A DNA stretch of 25,605 bases from Lewinellaceae bacterium (GTDB lineage: Bacteria; Bacteroidota; Bacteroidia; Chitinophagales; Saprospiraceae), in NCBI GenBank assembly GCA_020636135.1, contig JACJYK010000005.1, forward strand, positions 1 through 25,605. The letters are read 5' to 3'. A model generated the notes under the pieces. The model was given only the letters and a program-made list of their open reading frames with translations. It searched no databases and was not told the DNA's origin. Below are positions 1 through 8,592 of the stretch, one piece after another; the first letter of the stretch is position 1; the number at the start of each line of letters is the position of its first letter. The translations under genes and the position numbers were made by a program.

Positions 1-1008
1 CTCCCGCTGCAGTTCTTTAATTTGAGCGGCACCATAGAGTGAGTCCGTCACTTCCGAAGTAAGCTTCAGGTACCGGTAAGCCTGATTTAAATCCCTGTTT
101 AGATAATATTTTTCCAAAAGTTTTCCGGCATTGATTATACCTACTTTGTAGTTACTTTTCTGGGCAGCATGAAGGCCTATATCGGCATAAAAGAGCAATG
201 AATCTGGCCGGTCAGTTTTTTCATAAAATCGCGCCAGAAATACGCTGGCATCCGCTAACCCGATGTAATCATCAAATTGATTAAAATTAGCGTAACTCTG
301 TTTTAGCAACCCGAGTGCGGAAGCGTTTTCTCCCTTTTTGCCTAATAGTTCCGAATAAAACATTGAGATGGTAGGCACCAGGTTAAATTTATCAATGAAT
401 TCAGGTGACTGGACTCCCTCATACGCCAGACTTAAAAAATAACTGGCTGAATCCAATTGGTTGAGATCGGAAAAATTGCTTCCCAGCCAGAGGTAGAGGT
501 ACCATTTCCAATACAGGTCATCCGTCGCAGGGCTAAGCGAGTCTTCAATAACTTTAGCCCGGCGAAGGTATTCCTGGGATTTAGTCAAATCGTTAAGAAA
601 GAAATACCCGGCACCAATATTCATAAGACAGATTTCCTGCTCTTGCCTTAAATCGAATGCTTCGGCTTTTCTCAGCGCATCAAATAAGATCTGTAGCGCT
701 TTGGATGCATCTCCTTTAAAATTAAGTGAGATAGACTGTGAAACCAGAAGCCGTATTTCACCTCTAGGAAAATTTAATTTATGAGCCAATTTCAGTCCTA
801 AATCGCTGTACCATCGAAGGGAATCTTCGTTGTACCACTGATAGGCCATACATAAGTCTACGTACAGAAATACCTTGTTGGTGTCTTCTTCAGCTGTTTT
901 TAGTCCGGTTTTTGCCCTCTCTATATGCTTTACTCCTTCCAGATTCTGCCCGAAAGAAAGGTGCAGCAAAAAAAGAAATCCAATCGTCAAATGTATATTG
1001 CTCCTCAT
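1..1008 (-). CDS. TPR sensor protein, N-terminal part of a probable sensor histidine kinase (gene 1, 3' end outside window)
   Basis: Open from an ATG at 1008 to the window edge without a stop (336 codons). The first ~20 residues are a signal peptide (hydrophobic GFLFLLHLSF, then GQ as a likely cleavage site). The rest is helical and repeat-like, with recurring TPR-type pieces such as SLRWYSDLGLKLA, GDASKALQILFDAL, SASYFLSLAYEG and DSLLFYADIGLHAAQ. The layout and the closing DSLYGAAQIKELQ match the segment just before the membrane helix in the intact TPR kinase at 13955-15928 (there LYGPNKIKALQ), so a membrane helix and histidine kinase domain probably follow to the left. That is inference, because the window ends first. 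It would be a periplasmic TPR sensor anchored in the inner membrane. The start lies 8 bases after the stop of gene 2, as in an operon. No frame break is seen in this part. Confidence 0.8.
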   Translation of the reverse strand, partial: MRSNIHLTIGFLFLLHLSFGQNLEGVKHIERAKTGLKTAEEDTNKVFLYVDLCMAYQWYNEDSLRWYSDLGLKLAHKLNFPRGEIRLLVSQSISLNFKGDASKALQILFDALRKAEAFDLRQEQEICLMNIGAGYFFLNDLTKSQEYLRRAKVIEDSLSPATDDLYWKWYLYLWLGSNFSDLNQLDSASYFLSLAYEGVQSPEFIDKFNLVPTISMFYSELLGKKGENASALGLLKQSYANFNQFDDYIGLADASVFLARFYEKTDRPDSLLFYADIGLHAAQKSNYKVGIINAGKLLEKYYLNRDLNQAYRYLKLTSEVTDSLYGAAQIKELQRE

Positions 1009-1016
1009 CGTGTCTT

Positions 1017-3920
1017 TCAAGCCGGTAATAAAATTTTAAATTGGGTTCCCTCCACTGGCAAGCTGGAAAAACTAATCTCCCCTCCATGCGCCTTCACAAT
1101 ATCATAGCTCAGACTCAACCCCAGCCCCGTACCCTGACCGGTTGGCTTGGTGGTGAAGAATGGTTGAAAAATTTTGTCCCTGATGTTGTCCGGGATGCCA
1201 GAGCCATTATCAATCACCCGGATCTCAATCCCATCTTCAAGTCGCTTGGTTGACACCAGGACTTGCGGATCTTTAACATCACTGACAGCCTGAAATGCAT
1301 TATTAATCAGGTTGAGCAGGACCCGGCCAATATCCTGGCTGATCACCTTTATTTTCGGGAGGCCGGGATCTAATTCCGTTCTGAAATCGGCATTAAATGA
1401 TTTATCCTTGGCTCTAAGCCCATGATAAGCCAGGCGCAAATATTCATCACACAGTGCATTAATATCCGTAAGCTCTTTTTCTCCGGTACTGGCCCGGGAA
1501 TGTTGCAGCATGCTTTTGACAATGGCATCGGCGCGCTTGCCGTGTTGATTTACTTTACCTTCATTATCCGTCAAATCCTTCAGAATAATTTGTATTTCTT
1601 CCGAATCATTTTTTGATACGGCTTCTTTCAACTCTTCAATTAATTCCTTATTGACCTCTGAAAAATTATTCACAAAATTCAGCGGATTCTGGATCTCATG
1701 GGCAATGCCAGCAGTGAGCTCACCCAAGGAGGCCATTTTTTCGGACTGAATAAGTTGCGATTGGGTCGATTTCAGGCTTTCATGCGCAACTTCCAGCTTA
1801 TGGTAGGCTTGTTCGATTTCTCTGGCCTGCGCCAGTTCCCGTTCCTGAGCTTTTTCCCGTTCTACGCGGAGGGTTCTTTTTCTCTGGAAAAGGTGAACCT
1901 GCCAAATCCCCAATAGGAAAAAAAAGACATAGACCAGGTATGCCAGCCGGCTGCGGTACCATGGAGGAAGGACCGCGAATGAGTACATGACCGGATCGGT
2001 CCACGAATTCGCATCATCAACCCCAGGACCTGTATACCGCGCTTTTACTTGAAAGGTGTACGTTCCTTCCCTGATGTTCCCATAGGTCGCACTACTCTTT
2101 TTAAGGACCGGACTCCAATCCTGATCGTATCCATCCAGTTTATACTGGTATTCCACCAGTTGAGGCCGGTTCAGTTCGTTGGTTCCATATTCAATGGTGA
2201 TGCGGTTGTATTTAAAAGGCAGAACAAGGTGTTCCGGTACATGAAAAAATGGGTGGATGCCATTGAATTTAACCGCTTCAAACTTTTGGCGTAAATGTTG
2301 CCGGTCGGATTCATCCAGGGATTTGCCATAGATGATGAATTCATCCGGAATTTCGGAGGAAGACACCGAATCCGATTGTACTATGCTGTGATCATGCTTA
2401 TTCTCCAGGGTCTGCCAGGAAATGGCTTCTTCATTGATTTTTATTTGCTGAATGCTTACCGATGGCTTTTTATCGTTCCGGTGAAGAGCATTGTAATCGA
2501 ACCGGACCAGTGGCGTTTTTGTACTGTTGGTGGCCATCCAGAGAATCCCATCCTGGTCAACAAACATGCTGTTATTGCTCGTGGTCTCTAAATTGCGGAC
2601 CGGATAACCCGATTGAACATTGAATATTTCCAAATCCTGGAGTTCCATCAAATTTTGACCGGTATCCTGCGGGATCGTAAACAGGACCAAACCCCGATTG
2701 CAGCCAAGTGCAATCTTACCCTGACCAAGTTCAACCATGTTGGTGATGTTATTATCAGGCAGGCCATCGTCGGTCGTAAAGGTTTGTAATATATTTGTTA
2801 ACGGTTCGAACTGAATGGATGACCGGTTCATTTCGGTATTGATCTTTTCAAGATTTCCGGCACGGATAAAATTCAGTCCCTTTTCTGTTGCGACCCAGAG
2901 GTTTTGCTGACTGTCTATTATTATTTTATTGACCAGGCTACTTGCCAGCCCCTGCTTAACCGCATAGAACAGGAATACACCTCCATTGGCAGGAGAGTAA
3001 CAAATTATCCCCCCACCCCCGGTACCAAACCACATATTACCCTGGTCATCTTCGACCATGGCCTTAACCATGCTGTATCCACCCATCCTGTAACCGTAAT
3101 TCGTGAAGGTTTTCCCATCGTAACGTATGACACCATGTTGCCAGGTACTAAACCATACCTGACCGAGGTGGTCGGTGACACAATAGGGGATCAAAGCATT
3201 GGGCAATCCTTGATCTGTGGTGTAAGTCGTAAAGCTTTCGCCCAGGCCATGGGTGACCGGATCATAACACGTAATCCAATTTTGTCTCCACCAACCACCG
3301 AACCAGATCTTCCCGGAGGATTCCCGGTTGATTAAAGAAACGATCGACCCCGGAATTCCTTGTTCCGGTGTGTATTCCCTCACCGAAGCACCGTCGAATC
3401 GCACAATCGTTGACGATCCGAACCAATAGTCTCCCTTTGCATCCTGGTTAATACTAGCAACCCTATCCATCGGCAATAATCCCTGCGCTTTCGAATAGGT
3501 TATGAAACTGCCACTCCTTGCCGAAACCGGTGGATCAAAACAGAAGACTCCTGAATTACCGGTTCCTATCCATAATTTACCCTGATCATCGATGGTCAGT
3601 AACCGGCCAAATTCAGGAAAATCAAATTGGGCGTTTTTTTCAATGGCTCCATTGACCAGAGAACATTGAACGGCCCCGATATTGGTTCCAAACCACAGGT
3701 TTCCCTTGTCATCTTCCTGTATCGTTTGTACATTCTGATCTCCTGCGGGATATTGGGAAGTATAATGGGCCATCTTTTCATGATCTGATAGTAGATAACA
3801 ATTGATCCCATGTTCGGTAGCTATCCAGATATTTCCCTGTTTGTCTTCATAAAGTTCGTTGATGTGATTATCCACCAGCCCATTGGCTACAGTGAGGCCC
3901 TTTATTTTCCGGTTCGTCAA
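1017..3920 (-). CDS. Propeller sensor histidine kinase, C-terminal segment (gene 2): blades 5-14, Y_Y_Y, membrane helix, kinase
   Basis: This frame carries most of gene 2 and is not an independent gene: its apparent start is a TTG at 3920 directly after an in-frame TGA, and the protein begins in mid-propeller. It holds ten Reg_prop blades (GNIWIATEHG, GNLWFGTNIG, GKLWIGTGNSG through GILWMATNS). A Y_Y_Y domain follows (YQYKLDGYDQDWSP, then TYTFQVKARY), then a membrane helix (LAYLVYVFFFLLGIW), a coiled coil, and HisKA with the phospho-accepting His (codon 1698-1700) in AHEIQNPLN. The HATPase has an N-box NLINNAFQA, G1 DNGSGIPD, and GTGLGLSLS. Numbered through the rejoined gene (1259 residues), the His is residue ~1033. 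There is no receiver or HTH domain, so it differs from the hybrid HTCS proteins of Bacteroides and needs a separate response regulator. The ligand is unknown; in relatives propeller sensors often respond to glycans. Confidence 0.85.
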   Translation of the reverse strand: MTNRKIKGLTVANGLVDNHINELYEDKQGNIWIATEHGINCYLLSDHEKMAHYTSQYPAGDQNVQTIQEDDKGNLWFGTNIGAVQCSLVNGAIEKNAQFDFPEFGRLLTIDDQGKLWIGTGNSGVFCFDPPVSARSGSFITYSKAQGLLPMDRVASINQDAKGDYWFGSSTIVRFDGASVREYTPEQGIPGSIVSLINRESSGKIWFGGWWRQNWITCYDPVTHGLGESFTTYTTDQGLPNALIPYCVTDHLGQVWFSTWQHGVIRYDGKTFTNYGYRMGGYSMVKAMVEDDQGNMWFGTGGGGIICYSPANGGVFLFYAVKQGLASSLVNKIIIDSQQNLWVATEKGLNFIRAGNLEKINTEMNRSSIQFEPLTNILQTFTTDDGLPDNNITNMVELGQGKIALGCNRGLVLFTIPQDTGQNLMELQDLEIFNVQSGYPVRNLETTSNNSMFVDQDGILWMATNSTKTPLVRFDYNALHRNDKKPSVSIQQIKINEEAISWQTLENKHDHSIVQSDSVSSSEIPDEFIIYGKSLDESDRQHLRQKFEAVKFNGIHPFFHVPEHLVLPFKYNRITIEYGTNELNRPQLVEYQYKLDGYDQDWSPVLKKSSATYGNIREGTYTFQVKARYTGPGVDDANSWTDPVMYSFAVLPPWYRSRLAYLVYVFFFLLGIWQVHLFQRKRTLRVEREKAQERELAQAREIEQAYHKLEVAHESLKSTQSQLIQSEKMASLGELTAGIAHEIQNPLNFVNNFSEVNKELIEELKEAVSKNDSEEIQIILKDLTDNEGKVNQHGKRADAIVKSMLQHSRASTGEKELTDINALCDEYLRLAYHGLRAKDKSFNADFRTELDPGLPKIKVISQDIGRVLLNLINNAFQAVSDVKDPQVLVSTKRLEDGIEIRVIDNGSGIPDNIRDKIFQPFFTTKPTGQGTGLGLSLSYDIVKAHGGEISFSSLPVEGTQFKILLPA

Positions 3921-4797
3921 GGATCAACACCACCACCCCCTCGGTTGTGCCAATCCAGAGTTGTCCGGTTTTGTCTTCCTGCAGGCATGTTATGGTGGAA
4001 TTTTGCAATCCATAGACCTGCTTATCAAGTAGCCTGACCTGATTTTGCTCAGGGTCAAGCATGGCCATACTAGCCCGGGTCAGGACCCACAATTTTCCGG
4101 ATCTTCCTTCTTTTATATCCACTACAGAATTGGATAATCCCTTGTCAATATCAATCGTGGTAAATTCCAACCCATCGTAACGGCATACGCCTCTGCCATC
4201 TGTACCGATCCAGATCCGGCCGGCACGATCTTCCAGGATGGAAGAGATCAGGTTTGCAGGCAATCCGTTTGCTACAGAAAAATTGGTAAAATGCCTTCCA
4301 TCAAAGCGGCTGACGCCCTGGCCCCAGGTTCCTATCCACAAATGGCCCCTTTGATCGGTTGTCGCACACCTGATTTGGTTCATAGCAAGACCATCATCAG
4401 TGGTATAGTTAAAATAAAAAGGTTGTCCACCTTTTCCACTATCAAATGATTTCTCTTCTTTTAATTGGTCAATTTCTTCCTTCCGGTTTGCGAAGGCCGG
4501 AAGCAATTTTTTGACCGGTGGCTTCAGCTCAATGATGTGACCATCGGGGGTGGTATATGATTTGGCAGGATCACCTTGACGTGGAATCAGTATTTGCTGG
4601 GGCTTCGGCTTTTTCGAAAGATCGGTGATTACCGGTTTTAGGGAATCGGGCAGTTCGGCAATGCGGGTAATGAGCGGAGGAGCAAAAGAACTCACTGGAT
4701 TTTGGCTAATGGGAGGGGTCCTGTTTCCGGTATCGCAGGATACGAGTGCCAGAAGAACATATAAATAGATTAGAGAATATCTTTTCATCTTGATCAT
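3868..4797 (-). CDS. Propeller sensor histidine kinase, N-terminal segment with lipoprotein-like signal (gene 2)
   Basis: Start at the ATG at 4797, one base after the stop of gene 3; a second in-frame ATG at 4788 is an alternative. Residues 1-21 end in a lipobox-like LVSC (Cys21), so the sensor may be lipid-anchored on the periplasmic side as well as crossing the membrane further on. Residues ~22-125 are a proline-rich, low-complexity spacer. From ~126 come four Reg_prop blades: GHLWIGTWGQG, GRIWIGTDGRG, GKLWVLT and GQLWIGTTEG. The frame then runs into ten unrelated residues and a stop at 3868. The other frame (1017-3920) continues exactly where expected (GLTVANGLVDN) if one G is removed from the run of three at 3898-3900. 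Four plus ten blades make fourteen, i.e. two seven-bladed propellers, which strongly supports a single gene. Confidence 0.82.
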   Translation of the reverse strand: MIKMKRYSLIYLYVLLALVSCDTGNRTPPISQNPVSSFAPPLITRIAELPDSLKPVITDLSKKPKPQQILIPRQGDPAKSYTTPDGHIIELKPPVKKLLPAFANRKEEIDQLKEEKSFDSGKGGQPFYFNYTTDDGLAMNQIRCATTDQRGHLWIGTWGQGVSRFDGRHFTNFSVANGLPANLISSILEDRAGRIWIGTDGRGVCRYDGLEFTTIDIDKGLSNSVVDIKEGRSGKLWVLTRASMAMLDPEQNQVRLLDKQVYGLQNSTITCLQEDKTGQLWIGTTEGVVVLILDEPENKGPHCSQWAGG

Positions 4798-4798
4798 G

Positions 4799-5926
4799 TT
4801 ATTGGACGTTCAAACGGATCGTGAATTCAGTACCTTTTCCTTCTTCCGATTCCATCAGCATTTCCCCTCCATGCGCCTTTATAATATCATAGGCTAAACT
4901 CAATCCCAATCCGGTGCCTTGCCCGGTTGGTTTGGTGGTGAAGAAAGGCTGGAAGATCTTGTCTTTAATGGAGTCGGGGATGCCGGGGCCGTTGTCGGTG
5001 ATTCGGATCTCAATTTGCTCATCCCTTCTTTTTGTGGAAATACTTATCACGGGATTATTGACACCTTGCATCGCCTGAAATGCATTATTGATAATATTCA
5101 ATAATACCCGGCCGATATCCTGGGAAACAACTTCCACCCCGGGCAATTGGGGATCAAAATCGGTCTTAAGCGCTGCATTAAATGATTTGTCCCTGGCGCG
5201 CATCCCATGATAAGCCAGCCGTAAATATTCGTCACACAATGCATTGATGTCCGTCAGTTCCTTCTCTCCGCTGCTGGAGCGCGAATGTTGCAACATGGAT
5301 TTGACAATGGCATCGGCACGCTTGCCATGATGGATTATTTTTTGCTCGTTCCCTGCAATTTCATTGGCAATTGATTTGGCGTTGTCCACATTTCCTTTCC
5401 CAAGCTCCTCGATTTGTTCTTCAATCAATTCTGCATTGACCTCCGAAAAATTATTGACAAAATTCAGCGGATTCTGGATCTCGTGCGCAATGCCGGCCGT
5501 GAGTTCTCCCAGAGAAGCCATTTTCTCGGAATGAATGAGTTGGGATTGGGTAGATTTCAGGTTCTGGTGAGCCGATTCGAGTTCGGTGTACGCCTGCTGG
5601 ATTTCCCGGGCGTGCTCGAGTTCCTTCTCTTTTGCGATCTGCTCTTGATTACGGAGCAGACGCTTTTTCTGGGTTTGAACTAATGCGGCCAAACTTAAAA
5701 TCAATGCCAGTCCATACAGGCTATAAGCCCACCAAGTATGCCACCAGGGACGAATGATAGTAAATGAATAAACATCACCCTCCTCATTCCACACGCCGTC
5801 ATTGTTTGCCGCAATCACCTGGAACGTGTATTTCCCAAAAGGCAGGTTGGTATAGATGGCTCGCCGATCGCCGGAAGCTTCAATCCAATCTTCATCGTAT
5901 CCGATCAACCGGAAACGGAATTTCAC
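4799..5926 (-). CDS. Propeller sensor histidine kinase, C-terminal segment (gene 3): Y_Y_Y, membrane helix, kinase
   Basis: This segment opens inside a Y_Y_Y domain (FRFRLIGYDEDW, later GKYTFQVIAANNDG), so it has no true start of its own. A membrane helix follows (YSLYGLALILSLAALV), then a charged coiled coil and LIHSEKMASLGELTAGIAHE, with the phospho-accepting His at codon 5483-5485 (~residue 841 of a rejoined 1068-residue protein). The second DHp helix has HGKRADAIVKSMLQHSR, followed by the family block NALCDEYLRLAYHG. The HATPase shows NIINNAFQA, DNGPGIPD and TKPTGQGTGLGLSLAYD. It is therefore a complete membrane-anchored transmitter without receiver domain. The frame open upstream of its first Met reads YSGLSFKAPEKVK, the natural continuation of the segment at 5923-6582 if one base is restored near 5962-5964 (a three-base homopolymer). 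The stop at 4799-4801 sits one base before the start of gene 2. Confidence 0.85.
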   Translation of the reverse strand: MKFRFRLIGYDEDWIEASGDRRAIYTNLPFGKYTFQVIAANNDGVWNEEGDVYSFTIIRPWWHTWWAYSLYGLALILSLAALVQTQKKRLLRNQEQIAKEKELEHAREIQQAYTELESAHQNLKSTQSQLIHSEKMASLGELTAGIAHEIQNPLNFVNNFSEVNAELIEEQIEELGKGNVDNAKSIANEIAGNEQKIIHHGKRADAIVKSMLQHSRSSSGEKELTDINALCDEYLRLAYHGMRARDKSFNAALKTDFDPQLPGVEVVSQDIGRVLLNIINNAFQAMQGVNNPVISISTKRRDEQIEIRITDNGPGIPDSIKDKIFQPFFTTKPTGQGTGLGLSLAYDIIKAHGGEMLMESEEGKGTEFTIRLNVQ

Positions 5927-6582
5927 TTTTTCCGGTGCCTTAAAGCTGAGTCCGCTATAGCAAATAAGAACCGGTGATTTCCCGGTTCCAAAACCGCTGA
6001 TTTGGCTAAATCAATGATCTGGTCGTCCCAGAGAAACTGATGAATCACTACCGGAGGTGGCTGTTGGTTGGTGATCATGCGGTCCGGATCTATTTCCACC
6101 AGCCCGTCCAGGGTAGGTACCAGAATCGTTCCATCCGGCATGATGGCGCTGTGCCTGGCTCCGGTGCACGAACGGGTTCGCATTCCGTCGCCCTCATCAA
6201 AAATGCGCCAATTGATTCGTACGTCCTTACCATCCAGCAAATCATCCAGCTCCTTTTTCGAGGCCCGGATGATCCCGAAATTGCTGGGCAACCATACGTA
6301 TCCATTCTTATCCGGGAGAAAATCAAACACGGAAGTAGCCGGCAATCCACTTTCCGGACCCAGGCGTCTGACTACACCATCCCTGAGCCGGAACAGACCG
6401 GATTGGGTAGAAATCCATAAAGTTCCGCCTTTTTCCTCATACGAGGAGAAAGTACCCGTGGAGGACAATCCTTTGTCATCCTGCAGCTTAACCAATTGCC
6501 CTGTGGAATCGATCAGCTTCAAACCCTGGTTAAAGGAGGTGACCACCCAGCCTCCATCATCCAGGCGGCGCACAGAGCTCAC
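5923..6582 (-). CDS. Propeller sensor histidine kinase, middle segment B (gene 3): last propeller blades and start of Y_Y_Y
   Basis: A fragment of the second propeller in its own frame. Blades visible are GGWVVTSFNQGLKLID, GTLWISTQSGLFRL, GYVWLPSNFGI and GTILVPTLDGLVEIDP, the last followed by the usual lead into Y_Y_Y (PPPVVIHQFLWDD). The apparent GTG start at 6582 overlaps the stop of the previous segment by four bases, but the frame is open further upstream and reads ASSTVSSVRRLDDGG. This matches the end of that segment (LIPLAS) when a single base is restored near 6580-6600. The segment ends at an accidental stop just after the sequence moves frame near 5962. It is one part of gene 3 and not a separate protein. 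The extracellular propeller would lie in the periplasm. Confidence 0.75.
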   Translation of the reverse strand: MSSVRRLDDGGWVVTSFNQGLKLIDSTGQLVKLQDDKGLSSTGTFSSYEEKGGTLWISTQSGLFRLRDGVVRRLGPESGLPATSVFDFLPDKNGYVWLPSNFGIIRASKKELDDLLDGKDVRINWRIFDEGDGMRTRSCTGARHSAIMPDGTILVPTLDGLVEIDPDRMITNQQPPPVVIHQFLWDDQIIDLAKSAVLEPGNHRFLFAIADSALRHRKK

Positions 6583-7226
6583 CGTACTTGATGCGAAGCT
6601 AATGGAATCAATTGCAAAAAATCCAAATCACCCCGGGCATTCAGATATCCAATGCCGTGATTATAAACACCAAACCAAAGTTGACCATGGTTGTCTTCAA
6701 ATCCGTAGCGGACCGGCATATTGCGGGCATACCACTCCTCATGATCTTTGGTAATTCTGAATATCCCGGTTCTGCCGCAGGCCCAGATCGCGCCATTTGA
6801 ATCCTCAAACAGTTGGTAATAATTGGAACCTATATCATTCCAGGCGGCTTCTTTAAATTTAAAGGGTCTAAGGATCTTGCCGTTATCATTCCATACCAGC
6901 CCGCCATTTAGGGTACTGATCATATATTTTTGACTATCAACCGGTACTACCCCCTCCACTTGGGGTGTTGGCAGACCTTGTGCCCTGGAAAACGTTTTAA
7001 ATAAATTTGGGCTTAACCGGGCCACCCCGTTATTGGAAGAAAACCAGATATTACCTTCGCGATCCTCCAGCAAGCTGGTTACAGGTAATGAAGCGCAGTG
7101 GATGTCCTTCGGGAGGAAAGACAAAGTGATCGCTTCCGGGAGGCAGGTAGGCAATGTTGGAAAACAAAACCACCCAAATCCCGCCCAGATGATCTTCCAG
7201 TATCCATTTTTGACCATAAAAAGCAC
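6579..7226 (-). CDS. Propeller sensor histidine kinase, middle segment A (gene 3): central propeller blades
   Basis: The first ~45 residues of this frame are out-of-frame noise overlapping the previous segment (7051-8004); real coding begins around LPVTSLLEDREGNIW, near 7090. Blades that follow are GNIWFSSNNGVARLSP, QKYMISTLNGGLVWND, GAIWACGRTGIFRI and GQLWFGVYNHGIGYL. These are blades 7-10 of the fourteen counted in the rejoined gene 3. The move from the upstream frame needs one extra base removed between about 7085 and 7110; the exit at ~6590 needs one base restored. As with the other pieces, this is best read as part of one disrupted gene. The apparent start codon of this frame is not a gene start. 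Confidence 0.72.
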   Translation of the reverse strand: MLFMVKNGYWKIIWAGFGWFCFPTLPTCLPEAITLSFLPKDIHCASLPVTSLLEDREGNIWFSSNNGVARLSPNLFKTFSRAQGLPTPQVEGVVPVDSQKYMISTLNGGLVWNDNGKILRPFKFKEAAWNDIGSNYYQLFEDSNGAIWACGRTGIFRITKDHEEWYARNMPVRYGFEDNHGQLWFGVYNHGIGYLNARGDLDFLQLIPLASHQVR

Positions 7227-8004
7227 TTACCGGAAGCGATTTAACCGACTCCATGCCGGGATAGGCCTCGATGGATTGTCCATTCCAGGTGAATACGCCC
7301 CGGTTTGAAGTAAACCAGATCCGGTCCCTGCTGTCTACTATCATATCAAAAAAGTACAAATCCTTGTATTCCCTGTTAATTCTTAGGGCCTCCAGTTGAC
7401 CGTTTTTTGCCCGATATGCCTGTCCTCTCCATAGCCACCACTCGTAACCTTGTTGATCGGTAGTACCAAAATTTTGCAAGGAACCATTGATCTTTAACGC
7501 TCCGATGGTTGAGTCAGCGATCGCCGCGGGAATATCTATTCGCTTATGGGTTTTCGGGTTATACCGGATTAAGCTTATTTGATCACCTATGTTTGAGAAC
7601 AGCAATTCCTGCGAATCCGTGATCCAATCCAGGTTGTATCCCGGATTGCAATCACCGAGTACATGTTCGACCTTTCCGTTCTTATACCTCCATAACCCAT
7701 CGAAAGGGCTTGTTACCCAGAGGGTGCTATCCGGACCTTCGAGAATACCCGAGATGTTATCGCTGGTTAAGAAAGGGACATTTCTGGAATCAAAGATCTT
7801 GAACGACATCCCGTCAAATCGAATGAGGCCATTGTAGGTGCGCAACCAGATAAATCCTTCTTTGGATTGGTAGAGTGATAGAACAAGGTCAACAGGCATT
7901 CCATTATCGGTGTCCCATTGATGCAAATAATATTGGTCAAATACGGAGGGTTGAGCAGCAAGCATGCTGATGAAGCCAAAATAAATGCTTAGCAAGACAT
8001 TCAT
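7051..8004 (-). CDS. Propeller sensor histidine kinase, N-terminal segment with signal peptide (gene 3)
   Basis: I place the start at the ATG at 8004 because the next residues form a clear signal peptide (MNVLLSIYFGFISMLAAQ) followed by the typical propeller opening YLHQWDTDNGMPVDLVLSLY. The same frame is open upstream to 8592, but that part codes for an unrelated GAF-type remnant and would put a cytoplasmic domain in front of a signal peptide. Six blades are visible: GFIWLRTYNGLIRFDG, STLWVTSPFDGLW, a divergent QELLFSNIGDQ, YEWWLWRGQ, DRIWFTSNRGVF and GGIWVVLFSN. The frame fails at about 7100, where the sequence continues in the frame of 6579-7226. After rejoining, gene 3 has fourteen blades, Y_Y_Y, one membrane helix and a kinase. 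It is the first intact-looking start after the 161-base gap and may head a sub-operon of genes 3, 2 and 1. Confidence 0.78.
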   Translation of the reverse strand: MNVLLSIYFGFISMLAAQPSVFDQYYLHQWDTDNGMPVDLVLSLYQSKEGFIWLRTYNGLIRFDGMSFKIFDSRNVPFLTSDNISGILEGPDSTLWVTSPFDGLWRYKNGKVEHVLGDCNPGYNLDWITDSQELLFSNIGDQISLIRYNPKTHKRIDIPAAIADSTIGALKINGSLQNFGTTDQQGYEWWLWRGQAYRAKNGQLEALRINREYKDLYFFDMIVDSRDRIWFTSNRGVFTWNGQSIEAYPGMESVKSLPVSAFYGQKWILEDHLGGIWVVLFSNIAYLPPGSDHFVFPPEGHPLRFITCNQLAGGSRR

Positions 8005-8592
8005 TCTGAAAGCTTTCAGGATTTTAAATTCAACGTTTGCCACGTATTTTCTTTGTTTTAAAAATTCACCTGCGGAATAATCAAAGTTTAATAATAAATG
8101 TACTCCCCTGACCTTCCCTGGACTCATAACCGGATCACCCTTCAGAGGAAGACCGTGATCACCAATGGAGGTTCCATCTGGCCTTGTCATCCAGGCATGC
8201 TGAACATGGTTTTCTTCATCTACTTCAATATAACCGCAGCTTGTAAAATCACTGAAATCGACTAAAGTCTTCAATTCCGCATAAAGCAATTCAGACACTT
8301 CGTGTAGCTCATTACTTCGGTGCATCGCCATGGTTCTCGAACGCACGCGTTCCAGGGCAGTCTCGATATCCAGCGCCCGTTGCATCGATTGAATCTCCCG
8401 GATGGCGGAGGTCAGATCCCGGGGATTGCGGTTTTGGCTGGTCATTTTCAGGTGCAGTTCCCTGATCCATTGGCTGGCATTAATTGGGGTTATCAACGTT
8501 TCCGGTAAAATGCACACGGACAAGCTGTAACTGTTACCGTGTGTAGGTATTAAGATAAAATGAATTATGGGAACACGAAAACTAATTACCAT
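8005..8592 (-). pseudogene. Remnant of a GAF-module signalling protein, truncated and fused in frame to gene 3
   Basis: From about Met at 8445 the reading shows IREIQSMQRALDIETALERV, then RSRTMAMHRSNELHEVSELL and the beginning of a GAF-like domain (TSCGYIEVDEENHVQHAWM). It is the same helix-plus-domain unit repeated in the giant kinase at 17917-25605, including the Cys in the first strand. Only about half of one module is present: after LPLKGDPVM the sequence no longer resembles the family, and it runs straight into the start of gene 3 at 8004. The part from 8446 to 8592 has no recognisable similarity. I read this as the leftover head of a deleted GAF-type kinase. A short leader peptide or an odd GAF-propeller fusion is possible but less likely. 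Confidence 0.6.

Noticed and set aside
457..651. Small plus-strand gene near the left edge
   Set aside because: The minus strand is open and codes for TPR sequence through the same interval; the plus-strand peptide has no recognisable features.
3868..3920. Programmed ribosomal frameshifting in gene 2
   Set aside because: The bases AAAATAAAGGG look slippery, but a one-base forward shift is needed, no stimulatory structure is evident, and the other breaks in the window need different shifts at unrelated sequences. A plain indel is simpler.
6068..6754. A 228-codon open frame on the plus strand
   Set aside because: It lies opposite clear propeller coding of gene 3, is low in family-like patterns, and several similar plus-strand frames occur opposite the repeated kinase and propeller sequence. 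It is a shadow frame.
7051..8592. One 513-codon protein fusing a GAF domain to a propeller
   Set aside because: A well-formed signal peptide begins at the in-frame ATG at 8004, and the GAF module before it is only half present. A separate gene start after a remnant fits better.
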